A DNA stretch of 64,000 nucleotides, from positions 55,816 through 119,815 of the forward strand of contig PARB01000030.1 of assembly GCA_002709505.1 (NCBI GenBank), read 5' to 3'. The position numbers and the translations under genes are program-made. Below are positions 39,600 through 49,239 of this stretch, piece by piece. Source of the DNA: Paracoccaceae bacterium. Its GTDB lineage: Bacteria > Pseudomonadota > Alphaproteobacteria > Rhizobiales > Stappiaceae. The stretch's first letter is position 1, and every line of letters begins with the position of its first letter. The notes beneath the pieces were generated by a model. It did no database searches and had not been told where the DNA came from. It saw only the letters and a list, made by a program, of their open reading frames with translations.

Positions 39600-42393
39600 C
39601 ACGATCACATTCACCCTCGACGGCCGAGAGGTCGAGGCAACCGCCGACGAGACCATCTGGGAGATCGCCAAGCGGGTCGGAACGGCGATCCCGCACCTGT
39701 GCCACAAGGATGCGCCGGGTTACCGCTCCGACGGCAACTGCCGCGCCTGTGTGGTGGAGATCGAGGGCGAGCGCACGCTCGCAGCCTCCTGCATCCGCAC
39801 GCCCACGGACGGCATGGTGGTCACGACAGCCTCCAGGCGGGCCGAAAAGGCGCGCGAAATGGTGTTCGAACTGCTTGCAAGCGACATGCCGCCGCGCAAG
39901 GAGGCACCGGACCGCGACGCCGATTTCTGGATCTGGTCGGAAACGGTCGGGGTCGAGAGCTCCCGCTTCGACAGCCGCTACGCGGAAACGACGCATCATA
40001 CCCGCGAAGAGCGCTGGGACGCGTCCCACCCGGCGATCGCCGTCAATCTCGACGCCTGCATCGCTTGCGGGTTGTGCGAACGCGCCTGCCGCGAGGTGCA
40101 GGTCAACGACGTGATCGGCATGGGCTATCGCGGCGGCGAGTTGCGCCCGATCTTCGACCTCTCCGATCCGATGGGCTCCTCGACTTGCGTTGCCTGCGGC
40201 GAATGCGTACAGGCCTGCCCGACCGGCGCGCTGCAGGAAAAAAGCGTAATGGACGCGCCCGCGCGCAAGACCGTGCTCACGGCCGAGCGCACCGTCGACA
40301 CGCTCTGCCCCTTCTGCGGCGTCGGCTGCCAGACGACCGTCCACGTCAAGGACGGGCAGATCATCAAGGTGGACGGGCGCGATGGCGCGGCCAATGAAAA
40401 CCGGCTTTGCGTCAAGGGACGCTTCGGCCACGACTACATCCGCCACCCGCACCGGCTGACCAAACCGCTGGTGCGCCGCGACGACGTGCCCAAGGCCGGC
40501 GACGCGATGCTCAACCCAGCCAATCCCTTCGACGTCTTCCGCGAGGCGACCTGGGAGGAAGCGCTGGAGCGCGCGGCCGGCGGACTGGCCCATATCCGCG
40601 ACACGATGGGCGGATCGGCCCTTGCCGGCTTCGGCTCGGCCAAGGGCTCGAACGAGGAAGCCTATCTGTTCCAGAAGCTCGTGCGGCAGGGCTTCGGCAC
40701 CAACAACGTCGACCATTGCACGCGGCTGTGCCATGCCTCCTCCGTTGCAGCGCTGATGGAGGGGATCGGCTCCGGCGCGGTCTCTGCGCCCTTCCGCGCG
40801 GCGGAAGACGCCGACTGCATCGTCGTGATCGGCGCGAGGCCGACGCAGAACCATCCCGTTGCCGCCACCTATCTCAAGCAGGCTGCCAAGCGCGGCGCGA
40901 AGCTCATCGTCATGGATCCGCGCGGCCAGGACCTGATGCGCCACGCCAGCCATTCGCTGCGCTTCACGCCGGGCAGCGACGTCGCAATGCTCAACGCCCT
41001 GCTGCATGTGATCATCGCGGAAGACCTTTACGACGCCGACTATGTGGCCAATCACGTCGACGGCTTCGAGGCGCTGAAGAACAAGGTCCGCGACTTCTCG
41101 CCGGAGGCAATGGCGAGCGTCTGCGGCATCGATGCCGACACCCTGCGCGACGTGGCACGCACCTATGCCACGAGCGAGCGGTCGATCATCTTCTGGGGCA
41201 TGGGCGTATCGCAGCATGTCCACGGCACCGACAACGCCCGCTGCCTGATCGCGCTGGCGCTCGTCACCGGCCAGATCGGGCGACCCGGCACCGGACTGCA
41301 TCCGCTGCGCGGTCAGAACAACGTTCAGGGCGCATCCGACGCCGGACTGATCCCCATGTTCCTGCCCGACTACAAGTCTGTCGAGAATGCCGACATCCGA
41401 AGCGCCTATGAAGATGCCTGGGGCCGCACGCTCGACCCTGCGCGCGGACTGACCGTCGTGGAGATCATGGACGCGATCCATGCCGGCGACATCCGCGGCA
41501 TGTACATCATGGGCGAGAATCCGGCGATGTCGGATCCCGACCAGATCCACGCGCGCGCAGCCCTTGCCAAGCTCGACCACCTGGTGGTTCAGGATATCTT
41601 CCTGACCGAAACCGCCTGGCACGCGGATGTGGTGCTGCCGGCCTCCGCCCATGCGGAAAAGCTCGGCACCTACACCAATACCAACCGCCAGGTGCAGCTC
41701 GGTCGCCCGGCCGTGGCCCTTCCCGGTGCCGCGCGGCAGGACTGGGAACTGATCGCCGAGATCGCGCGGCGCATCGGGCTCGACTGGCCGTATCAGCATG
41801 TCGGCGAGGTCTATGAGGAAATGCGGGCGTTCATGCCGTCACTCGCGAATATCTCCTTCGAACGCGTGGTGCGCGAGGGCTGCGTCACCTATCCGGCCTC
41901 AAGCGAGGATGCCCCCGGCGACGACATCATCTTCAAACGGGGCTTTCCCACCGCCTCCGGCAGGGGACGCCTGGTTCCCGCCGACCTCATTCCGCCCGAC
42001 GAGATGCCGGACGAGACCTATCCGCTGGTCCTGACCACGGGCCGCATGCTGGAGCACTGGCACACCGGCGCGATGACCCGGCGCTCGTCGACCCTCGATG
42101 CGCTGGAACCGGGGCCCGTGGCGGCGATGAACCCGCGCGAGATCGACGCCCGCGGCCTCAGTGCAGGCGACGCGGTGACGGTCACGACGCGCCGGGGCGC
42201 GATCACCGCAACCCTGCGCGCCGACCGCGACGTGGCGGACGGCATGGTGTTCGTGCCGTTCTGCTTCTTCGAGGCCCCCGCCAACCGGCTGACGAACGCG
42301 CAGCTCGATCCCTTCGGCAAGATCCCGGAGTTCAAATATTGCGCGGCGCAGGTGACCTCGCTGGGCGGGCTCCACCGCGAGGCCGCCGAATAG
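39592..42393 (+). CDS. NAD-dependent formate dehydrogenase alpha subunit (molybdo/tungsto-pterin)
   Basis: 2Fe-2S N-terminus, 4Fe-4S CIACGLCERACREVQ and CVACGECVQACPTGAL, CPFCGVGCQT, Mo-site VDHCTRLCHASSVAALMEGIGSGA (Cys, not Sec). Confidence 0.95.
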   Translation: MTDTITFTLDGREVEATADETIWEIAKRVGTAIPHLCHKDAPGYRSDGNCRACVVEIEGERTLAASCIRTPTDGMVVTTASRRAEKAREMVFELLASDMPPRKEAPDRDADFWIWSETVGVESSRFDSRYAETTHHTREERWDASHPAIAVNLDACIACGLCERACREVQVNDVIGMGYRGGELRPIFDLSDPMGSSTCVACGECVQACPTGALQEKSVMDAPARKTVLTAERTVDTLCPFCGVGCQTTVHVKDGQIIKVDGRDGAANENRLCVKGRFGHDYIRHPHRLTKPLVRRDDVPKAGDAMLNPANPFDVFREATWEEALERAAGGLAHIRDTMGGSALAGFGSAKGSNEEAYLFQKLVRQGFGTNNVDHCTRLCHASSVAALMEGIGSGAVSAPFRAAEDADCIVVIGARPTQNHPVAATYLKQAAKRGAKLIVMDPRGQDLMRHASHSLRFTPGSDVAMLNALLHVIIAEDLYDADYVANHVDGFEALKNKVRDFSPEAMASVCGIDADTLRDVARTYATSERSIIFWGMGVSQHVHGTDNARCLIALALVTGQIGRPGTGLHPLRGQNNVQGASDAGLIPMFLPDYKSVENADIRSAYEDAWGRTLDPARGLTVVEIMDAIHAGDIRGMYIMGENPAMSDPDQIHARAALAKLDHLVVQDIFLTETAWHADVVLPASAHAEKLGTYTNTNRQVQLGRPAVALPGAARQDWELIAEIARRIGLDWPYQHVGEVYEEMRAFMPSLANISFERVVREGCVTYPASSEDAPGDDIIFKRGFPTASGRGRLVPADLIPPDEMPDETYPLVLTTGRMLEHWHTGAMTRRSSTLDALEPGPVAAMNPREIDARGLSAGDAVTVTTRRGAITATLRADRDVADGMVFVPFCFFEAPANRLTNAQLDPFGKIPEFKYCAAQVTSLGGLHREAAE

Positions 42394-42429
42394 TCCTCCC
42401 GGCGCACCGGTCGGCGGCAACCGCCAACG

Positions 42430-42463
42430 AAAAAGGGAGTGCCGCCTGTTCCGCGACACTCCC
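42430..42463 (-). terminator. Intrinsic terminator of globin-coupled MCP gene
   Basis: Minus strand GGGAGTGtCGC ggaacag GCGgCACTCCC then TTTTT. Confidence 0.75.
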
Positions 42464-42502
42464 TGCCTTCCCGGGGAAACTCCCCGGCGTTGCGCCAATC
42501 GA

Positions 42503-43924
42503 TCAGGCGGCGGACTGCTTGCGTGCCTCGGCCCGGCGGTCCGGCCCCTTGTAGTTCGGATCGCGGCCCTTGCGCCGGTCGAGGGCGCCTTCCCGGATCT
42601 CGACGAAGAAGCCGCGGATCTGCTCGGCGATTTCCGTCGACTGGGTCCGGAGGCTGCCGGAGACGGAGAGGAAATCCTCCGCCGCATGCTCGGTCTTGTC
42701 GATGGCATCGTTCACGCCGGAGACGTTGCGCGTCAGCGTCATCGTGCCCTGGGCCGCGTGCTGCACGTTCATGGAGATCTCGCGCGTCGCGGCCCCCTGC
42801 TCCTCGATCGCTGCCGCAATTGCCGCCGTCAGCGTGTCGATCTCGCCGACGGTGGAGGAAATAGAGCCGATGGTATCGACGGCACGCGTGGTCGCTGCCT
42901 GCACCTCCGACACCTGATTGGCGATGTCCTCGGTCGCCTTGGACGTCTGGCTCGCGAGCTGCTTCACCTCCTGGGCGACGATCGCAAAGCCGCGCCCGGC
43001 CTCGCCGGCCCGTGCGGCCTCGATGGTGGCGTTGAGCGCCAGCAGGTTGGTCTGTTCGGCAATCGCCTGGATGAGACCGATCACGTCTCCGATCTTCTGG
43101 GCCGACGTCGAGAGACGGCCGATTTCCTTCGACGCGCTCTCGGTCACCGAGCTCGCCCGGCGGGCGACATCGGAGGCACCCGTAATCTGGCGGCCGATCT
43201 CCTCGATGGAGGACGACAGCTCTTCCGCCGCAGACGCAACGGTCTGGACGCTCACCGACGTTTCCTCTGAGGCAGCCGAGGCCGAGACGGCCTCTTGCGA
43301 GGCGGAACTCGCCACGTCCGACAGCGTGCCGGCCTGCTGCTGCATCCGGTCGGCGGTCTGGTCCACGGTCCGCAGGGATGCCTCGACCTTTTCCTTGAAC
43401 CGGTCGACCGCATCGCTCAGGTGGCGGGTCTGCGCTTCCTGCGCTTCCATCAGGATTTGCTGGTAGGTCGAAATCGCGAAATCGAGATCGAGCAGAACGG
43501 CCTTGTTCAGCACCTGCACCGACTGGATCGCCTTGTTCGGCGCGAAGCGGAACTTGCGCATGACAATGGCGATCAGCTCATTGAGAACGAATTGATAGCC
43601 GGCGATATACCAGCGCGGCTCAAGACCGATGCGGCTGTGGGCACGTCCGATGCGGTCGATGCTCTTCACATAGTCATCGTCGAAGGCGCCGGTGAACAGC
43701 CTCTTCCAGTGCTTCTTCTGTGCCGATTCAAGAGACGCCTGGCGATCGCCGACCAGAGCCGCCAGCTCCGGCTGCTTGACGATGTGGGAGTAGAACCTGT
43801 TCAGGATCTCATCCAGGCGCGGCTCCACGACCGGCCACATGCTTTGAAGACAGCGCCTCGCCTCTTCGTCGACCCGCGCGAATGCGACCCGCACCTCAGA
43901 CCTATGCTCATTTGTTGTCGACAT
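42503..43924 (-). CDS. Globin-coupled methyl-accepting chemotaxis sensor (protoglobin domain + MCP signalling domain)
   Basis: Protoglobin-like [29 protein letters not shown] signalling hairpin [47 protein letters not shown]. Confidence 0.93.
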   Translation of the reverse strand: MSTTNEHRSEVRVAFARVDEEARRCLQSMWPVVEPRLDEILNRFYSHIVKQPELAALVGDRQASLESAQKKHWKRLFTGAFDDDYVKSIDRIGRAHSRIGLEPRWYIAGYQFVLNELIAIVMRKFRFAPNKAIQSVQVLNKAVLLDLDFAISTYQQILMEAQEAQTRHLSDAVDRFKEKVEASLRTVDQTADRMQQQAGTLSDVASSASQEAVSASAASEETSVSVQTVASAAEELSSSIEEIGRQITGASDVARRASSVTESASKEIGRLSTSAQKIGDVIGLIQAIAEQTNLLALNATIEAARAGEAGRGFAIVAQEVKQLASQTSKATEDIANQVSEVQAATTRAVDTIGSISSTVGEIDTLTAAIAAAIEEQGAATREISMNVQHAAQGTMTLTRNVSGVNDAIDKTEHAAEDFLSVSGSLRTQSTEIAEQIRGFFVEIREGALDRRKGRDPNYKGPDRRAEARKQSAA

Positions 43925-44112
43925 CGGATCACCTCATTCAGCCACTGAAGCCAGAATGGGCAGACCCGGTTACAAATTAGATAACAACAAAGAATGTTTT
44001 ACGGAAAAATCATTCGGTCTCGAGAAAAACCCGGAGATATTCCCCAGAGTAAACAGAAGGGCGCCAGCAAAAATTCATATATCGCGAAAAATTACAGTAT
44101 TGAGCACCGAGA

Positions 44113-44132
44113 AATATGTAGATCTACATATT
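44113..44132. promoter_or_regulatory. Perfect 20-bp palindrome AATATGTAGATCTACATATT (lux/tra-box-like)
   Basis: Sequence equals its own reverse complement; resembles tra-box ATGTGCAGATCTGCACAT (14/18 over the core). Confidence 0.5.
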
Positions 44133-44260
44133 CCGCCTACCGTCACAGCTCGACGCCGCACGACCGCCCCCTCAGCCGGACTCGGCGGAGCGACAGGATG
44201 TAGCGGACAAAGCCTGAAACGAGTCGGCGAGCGCGGCAAGCATGTTTGAAAAAGCGCTGG

Positions 44261-44332
44261 CTGGGGCGGCAGGATTCGAACCTGCGAATGGCGGCACCAA
44301 AAGCCGCTGCCTTACCACTTGGCGACGCCCCA
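44261..44332 (-). tRNA. tRNA-Gln (anticodon TTG)
   Basis: TGGGGCG...CGCCCCA acceptor, anticodon arm GCGGC-TTTTGGT-GCCGC, T-arm CGCAGGTTCGAATCCTGCC. Confidence 0.95.
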
Positions 44333-44503
44333 ACGCGCGACGACGTGTATAACCAGCCCCTTGCGCTCACGCAAGAGTCGCTTCGGGCTGCGGCCGCTAC
44401 AGTCCCCAGGGCGTTCACATGAAACGCACCGGCGCGATCCATGGCACGAAGACCCCTGTCCAACGGACAGGAGCCCTCGTACGCCGGTTCTATGCGCGCG
44501 GCT

Positions 44504-46060
44504 TTATCGCGCGCCGGACGCCCACTCGGGGAGCGAGCCCGCCACCACGCCGAACACGGTCGTGAGGATCAGATACCCGAGCGTCGAGATCACCAGAAGC
44601 GCCGCGATGTTGTGAAGGCTTCCGTAGCGGGCCATCTGGGGAATGGTGACATGGCCTGAGGAGAACACCAGCGCGTTGGGCGGCGTTGCGACCGGCAGCA
44701 TGAAGGCCATCGATGCCGACAGCGCGGCGGGAACGGCGAGCATCAGCGGGTTTTCGCCGATGTTCTGCGACAACGCCGCCAGCAGCGGCAGGAAGGTGGC
44801 GGCCGTTGCGGTGTTCGACGTCACCTCCGTCAGGAGAAGAATGACAAGGGCGACGATCACGATCAGCAGAAGGATCGGAACGCCCCCGGCGATGCCTCCG
44901 ATCAGTCCGCCGATCCAGGTATCGAGGCCGGAGGCGGCCACCGCGCCGGCAAGGCTCAGCCCGCCGGCGAAGAGCATCAGGACGCCCCAGGGCAGCTTCG
45001 ACGCGGTCGTCCAGTCGAGCAGGGCGACCCGCGCCCCGGTCCGGTCCCGGCCGCTTCCCGCCGGGAGAATGAACAGGAGCAAGGCGGCCCCGATGGCGAT
45101 GCTGGCGTCATTCAGGCCCGGAACATAGGTCTGCAACCACGACCGCAGCACCCAGAGCACCGCCGCCGAGGCGAAGACGATGCCGACCATCGCCTCGGCC
45201 CGCGACATCTTTCCGAGTGTGCGCAGCTTGTCGCAGATCAGCTCGCTGGCGCCGCCGATCTCCTCTCGCGGAAGCCGGATGGCAAGGCGCGTGAGCAGCA
45301 GCCAGGAGATCGCCAGCATCGTTGCCGCCACAGGAACGCCGATCAGCATCCAGCGGCCGAAGCCGAGATCATAGCCGTAGGTCTGGCGCATCGCCCCGGC
45401 CAGCAGGGCGTTCGGAGGGGTGCCGATCAGCGTCGCGACACCGCCGATCGATGCCGAATAAGCAACACCCAGCATCAGCGCAAGGGCGAAGGCGCCGGCC
45501 TCCTTGCCGCCGGTTTCCTCCTGGATCAGCCCGATCACGGAGACTGCAATCGGCAACATCATCACCGTCGTCGCCGTATTTGACACCCACATCGACAGGA
45601 AGGCGGTCGCCAGCATGAAGCCGCCAACAATCTGAGGGCGGCGAGATCCCGTGCGCGAAACGATGGAGAGCGCGATGCGCTGGTGGAGGTTCCAGCGTTC
45701 CATCGCAGCGGCCAGCATGAAGCCGCCCATGAACAGGAAGATGGTGGCGCTGGCATAGGGCGCGGCGGCGGCCTTGACGGTGCTGGCGCCCGTCAACGGA
45801 AACAGGACCAGCGGCAGCAGGGCGGTGGCGGCAATGGGGATCGCCTCGGTGATCCACCAGATGACCATGAGGGCCGCGACCGCGACGACCCGCCAGCCGG
45901 CGACCGACAACCCCTCCGGCGGCGGCAACACCACCAGCAGTGCGAAAACGGCAAGCCCCGTCAGCATGGGCACAGGCCGCAAGGTGGCGCCCGAGGCCTC
46001 CTTTCCCGCCTGCCAGGACAGGCTCTGGTCCTGATGCGGGCCCTTCCCCTTGGTGGTCAT
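44504..46060 (-). CDS. DASS (SLC13) family sodium:dicarboxylate/anion symporter
   Basis: WWITEAIPIAATALLPLVLFPL, FLSMWVSNTATTVMMLPIA, SASIGGVATLIGTPPNALL, MAFMLPVATPPNALVFSSGHVTIPQM. Confidence 0.93.
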   Translation of the reverse strand: MTTKGKGPHQDQSLSWQAGKEASGATLRPVPMLTGLAVFALLVVLPPPEGLSVAGWRVVAVAALMVIWWITEAIPIAATALLPLVLFPLTGASTVKAAAAPYASATIFLFMGGFMLAAAMERWNLHQRIALSIVSRTGSRRPQIVGGFMLATAFLSMWVSNTATTVMMLPIAVSVIGLIQEETGGKEAGAFALALMLGVAYSASIGGVATLIGTPPNALLAGAMRQTYGYDLGFGRWMLIGVPVAATMLAISWLLLTRLAIRLPREEIGGASELICDKLRTLGKMSRAEAMVGIVFASAAVLWVLRSWLQTYVPGLNDASIAIGAALLLFILPAGSGRDRTGARVALLDWTTASKLPWGVLMLFAGGLSLAGAVAASGLDTWIGGLIGGIAGGVPILLLIVIVALVILLLTEVTSNTATAATFLPLLAALSQNIGENPLMLAVPAALSASMAFMLPVATPPNALVFSSGHVTIPQMARYGSLHNIAALLVISTLGYLILTTVFGVVAGSLPEWASGAR

Positions 46061-46190
46061 GACAGTTCTTCCTCCCCGAATTCCAGATCAGACGGCGCCG
46101 GGCACGCCGGACCCAGGGCGCATGATCCCCCGTCCGGCGCGCGCGTCCACGCGCCTTGCAATTGATGGCCCGCGCCCGGCGCGGCTGTGT

Positions 46191-47084
46191 TCAAAGAAAC
46201 GCGTCGAGCGCGGCAAGCAGGTCGTGCGGCACCTCCTCCTGGGGGCTGTGGCCACAATCGAGCGCATGACCGCGCACGTCGTCGGCCTTCTCGCGCCAGG
46301 TGGCCAGCACGTCATAGAGAGCCCCGACGGTTCCGCGCCCGCCCCACAGCGCCAGCAGCGGCGCGGTGACGCGGGCATGCGCGTCCTCGGCATCGTGGAC
46401 GAGGTCGATGGTGGCGGCGGCGCGATAGTCCTCGCAAACCGCATGCCGCATCGCGGGATCGCGATAGCAGCGGCGGTATTCCTCCATCACCCGCGGGTCC
46501 GAGGCGCCGGCGACCTTGATCTGACCCGCGATATGACGCTCGAGAAAGAAATCCGGATCCGCCGCGATCAGCCGTTCCGGCAAGGGATAGGGCTGGATCA
46601 GGAAGAACCACCAGAAGTACCGGCGGGCGAACTCCATGTCGGTGCGGGCATACATCGTCGCCGTTGGCGCGATATCGAGAAGGACCAGTTTTTCCACCGC
46701 ATCTGCATGATCCAGCGCCAGGCGATGCGCCACCCGCGCGCCGCGATCATGGCCGACGACCGAAAACCGCTCATGACCGAGGGCCCGCATCACGGCCACC
46801 TGATCGGCCGCCATGGCGCGCTTGGAATAGTTCACATGCCCCTCGCCGCCCTCGGGCTTTGCGCTGTCGCCGTAGCCGCGCAGGTCGGTGAGAACCACCG
46901 AGAACCGGCGGGCAAGCATCGGCGCCACCTTGTGCCAGCTCAAATGGGTCTGCGGGTGGCCATGCAGCAACAGCAGCGGCGGGCCCTCGCCGCCGGTGGC
47001 GGTGCGGATGCGGGTGCCGTCCGCATCGATGTCGCGCCAGGTGAAGCCTGGCAGAATGCCGGGAAACCCCGAAACCTCGCTCAT
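46191..47084 (-). CDS. Alpha/beta hydrolase, haloacetate-dehalogenase-like
   Basis: LLLLHGHPQTHLSWHKVAPML, VVLTDLRGYGDS, VVGHDRGARVAHRLALDH, FLIQPYPLPERLI; ATGA overlap with leuD-like gene. Confidence 0.85.
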   Translation of the reverse strand: MSEVSGFPGILPGFTWRDIDADGTRIRTATGGEGPPLLLLHGHPQTHLSWHKVAPMLARRFSVVLTDLRGYGDSAKPEGGEGHVNYSKRAMAADQVAVMRALGHERFSVVGHDRGARVAHRLALDHADAVEKLVLLDIAPTATMYARTDMEFARRYFWWFFLIQPYPLPERLIAADPDFFLERHIAGQIKVAGASDPRVMEEYRRCYRDPAMRHAVCEDYRAAATIDLVHDAEDAHARVTAPLLALWGGRGTVGALYDVLATWREKADDVRGHALDCGHSPQEEVPHDLLAALDAFL

Positions 47085-47698
47085 GCCGCGCCTCCCCGCG
47101 CGAGCCAGGGCGCCTCGGCGAAATAGGCGGCCTCAAATTCACGGATCTGCTCTTTCATCTGCAAGGTCGTGGCGATGCGGTCGCGCCCCTCCATCAGGGC
47201 CTGCCGCCGCGACGGCTCGATCTCGAACGCCAGACGCAGGCCGCCGCAGGTGACGGTCCTTTCCACAAGATCCACGGTGAGCTCCGCCCCATCGGGCCCG
47301 GCCGCGCGGAACAACCGGTCGCGGTCGTCCTCGCCAAGCGAGATCAGCAGCAGACCGTTGTTGGCGGCGTTGTCGGCGAAGATACCGGCAAAGGTGGTCC
47401 CGATCAGCGCGCGGATGCCGTATTGCAGCGTCCCCCACCCCGCGTGCTCCCGCGACGAGCCGCAGCCGAAATTCGGTCCGGTCAACAGGAAGCGGACATC
47501 GCGCATCGTCTCTCGGTTCAGGATGAAATCGGGCCGCGTCCGCCCCTTTGCGTCAAAGCGCAGATCGTGGAACAGGCCACGGGCCAATCCGGCACGGTCG
47601 ATGCCTTTGAGGAACACCTTGGGCATGATCACGTCGGTATCCACATTGGCGGCGGGCATCGGCGCGGCCATACCCGTAACACTCAGAAACTTCTGCAC
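47081..47698 (-). CDS. 3-isopropylmalate dehydratase-type small subunit (LeuD family)
   Basis: VDTDVIMPKVFLKGIDRAGLARGLFHDLRFD, GPNFGCGSSREHAGWGTLQYGIRALIGTTFAGIFADNAANNGLL. Confidence 0.92.
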   Translation of the reverse strand: MQKFLSVTGMAAPMPAANVDTDVIMPKVFLKGIDRAGLARGLFHDLRFDAKGRTRPDFILNRETMRDVRFLLTGPNFGCGSSREHAGWGTLQYGIRALIGTTFAGIFADNAANNGLLLISLGEDDRDRLFRAAGPDGAELTVDLVERTVTCGGLRLAFEIEPSRRQALMEGRDRIATTLQMKEQIREFEAAYFAEAPWLARGGAA

Positions 47699-49129
47699 TT
47701 ACATCTCCCGTGACGCAAGGCTGCGAACGTCGGCAAGCCGACCGGCGACGGCGGCGGCCGCCACCATCGCGGGGCTCATCAGATGGGTCCGGCCGCCGCT
47801 ACCCTGGCGGCCCTCGAAATTGCGGTTGGTGCTGGAGGCGCAGCGTTCGCCGGGCGCCAGCACATCGTCGTTCATGGCAAGGCACATCGAGCAGCCGGAC
47901 TGGCGCCATTCGAAGCCCGCCTCGATGAAGACGCGGTCGAGCCCCTCCGCCTCGGCGGCGCGGCGCACACTGGACGACCCGGGCGACACCATGGCCCGGA
48001 CGCCCGGGGCGACGCGGCGCCCGCGCAGGATCGCCGCCGCGTCGCGCAGGTCGGCAAGCCGGGCATTGGTGCAGGAGCCGATGAAGGCGCGGTCGATGGC
48101 GATCTCCTCGAACCGGACACCCGGTTCAAGCCCCATGTAGGCAAGCGCGCGGACCGCGTCCCGCCGCCGGTCTTCCGGCAGGGACGCCGGATCGGGCACG
48201 GCGCCGTCGATGGCGCCGGACTGGTCCGGGCTCGTGCCCCAGGACACCATCGGCGCGATCTCGCCGGCGTCGAGCACGACCTCGCGGTCGAAAACGGCCT
48301 CCGCGTCGCTCGCAAGTGCCTGCCAGACGGGTCTTGCGCGGGCGAGCATCTCCGCCGACGGTGCGCGCGGGCGCCCGGCGATATAGTCGAACACCTTGTC
48401 GTCCGGGGCCATCAACGCGACCCGCGCACCGCATTCCACCGACATGTTGCAGATCGTCATCCGCGCTTCCACGTCGAGCGTGTCGATTGCCTCGCCGACG
48501 AATTCCAGCGCATGACCGGCGGCGCCGTCGGCGCCGATCCCGCGGATCAGCGCCATGACGAGATCCTTGGCGGTGACGCCGACCGGCAGGTCCCCGACCA
48601 CGGTGGCGCGCATGGTCTTCAAGCGCGTGTAGGTCAGTGTCTGCGTCGCCAGCAGGTGCTCGATATCCGAGGTGCCGATGCCGAAGCCGACCGTTCCGAA
48701 GGCGCCATAGGTTGCCGTGTGGCTGTCGCCCGCCGCGATCACCAGGCCGGGAAGCACCCAGCCGAGCTCCGGCAGCACGACATGCTCGATCCCCTGACGC
48801 GGGTCGAGCACGTCGAACATCTCGATCCCGAAATCGCGCCCGTTTTCGGCGAAATAGTCGATCTGCCGCTGCGCGTTCGCATCCTCCACGGCGCCGCCGC
48901 GATCCGGGGCCGTCGAGTTGACATGATCGACGACGCCGAGTGCCGCTTCCGGCCGCCAGACATCACGCCCCGCATCCCGCAGGCCGGTGAAGGCCTGGGG
49001 GCTGGTGTATTCGTTCAGGACGGTGCGATCGACATAGAGCAACAGTTGCGACCCGGGGCCGTCCCGGTCGTCCAGCGCCCGTATCTTGTGCCGGTCGACG
49101 ATTTTGTCGTAGAGGGTTCGAGGCTGCAT
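47699..49129 (-). CDS. 3-isopropylmalate dehydratase-type large subunit (LeuC family)
   Basis: TLYDKIVDRHKIR, GDSHTATYGAFGTVGFGIGTSDIEHLLATQTL, FIGSCTNARLADLRDAA, Cys ligands SGCSMCLAMN; ATG chosen at MQPRTLYDK. Confidence 0.92.
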   Translation of the reverse strand: MQPRTLYDKIVDRHKIRALDDRDGPGSQLLLYVDRTVLNEYTSPQAFTGLRDAGRDVWRPEAALGVVDHVNSTAPDRGGAVEDANAQRQIDYFAENGRDFGIEMFDVLDPRQGIEHVVLPELGWVLPGLVIAAGDSHTATYGAFGTVGFGIGTSDIEHLLATQTLTYTRLKTMRATVVGDLPVGVTAKDLVMALIRGIGADGAAGHALEFVGEAIDTLDVEARMTICNMSVECGARVALMAPDDKVFDYIAGRPRAPSAEMLARARPVWQALASDAEAVFDREVVLDAGEIAPMVSWGTSPDQSGAIDGAVPDPASLPEDRRRDAVRALAYMGLEPGVRFEEIAIDRAFIGSCTNARLADLRDAAAILRGRRVAPGVRAMVSPGSSSVRRAAEAEGLDRVFIEAGFEWRQSGCSMCLAMNDDVLAPGERCASSTNRNFEGRQGSGGRTHLMSPAMVAAAAVAGRLADVRSLASREM

Positions 49130-49239
49130 TTCGAAAGCTCTCCTTCCTTCGGTGCCGAAGCTTAGTCTGACGAAGCGCGCGTCAGCCAATGCCGGTTGGC
49201 GATCAATTCATGCAGCAAACGACGGGCGGGACATCGACA

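Noticed and set aside
39358-41799. 813-aa minus ORF
   Set aside because: Antisense to formate dehydrogenase alpha; composition consistent with a shadow frame.
47783-49165. 460-aa + ORF
   Set aside because: Antisense to LeuC; no recognisable domain.
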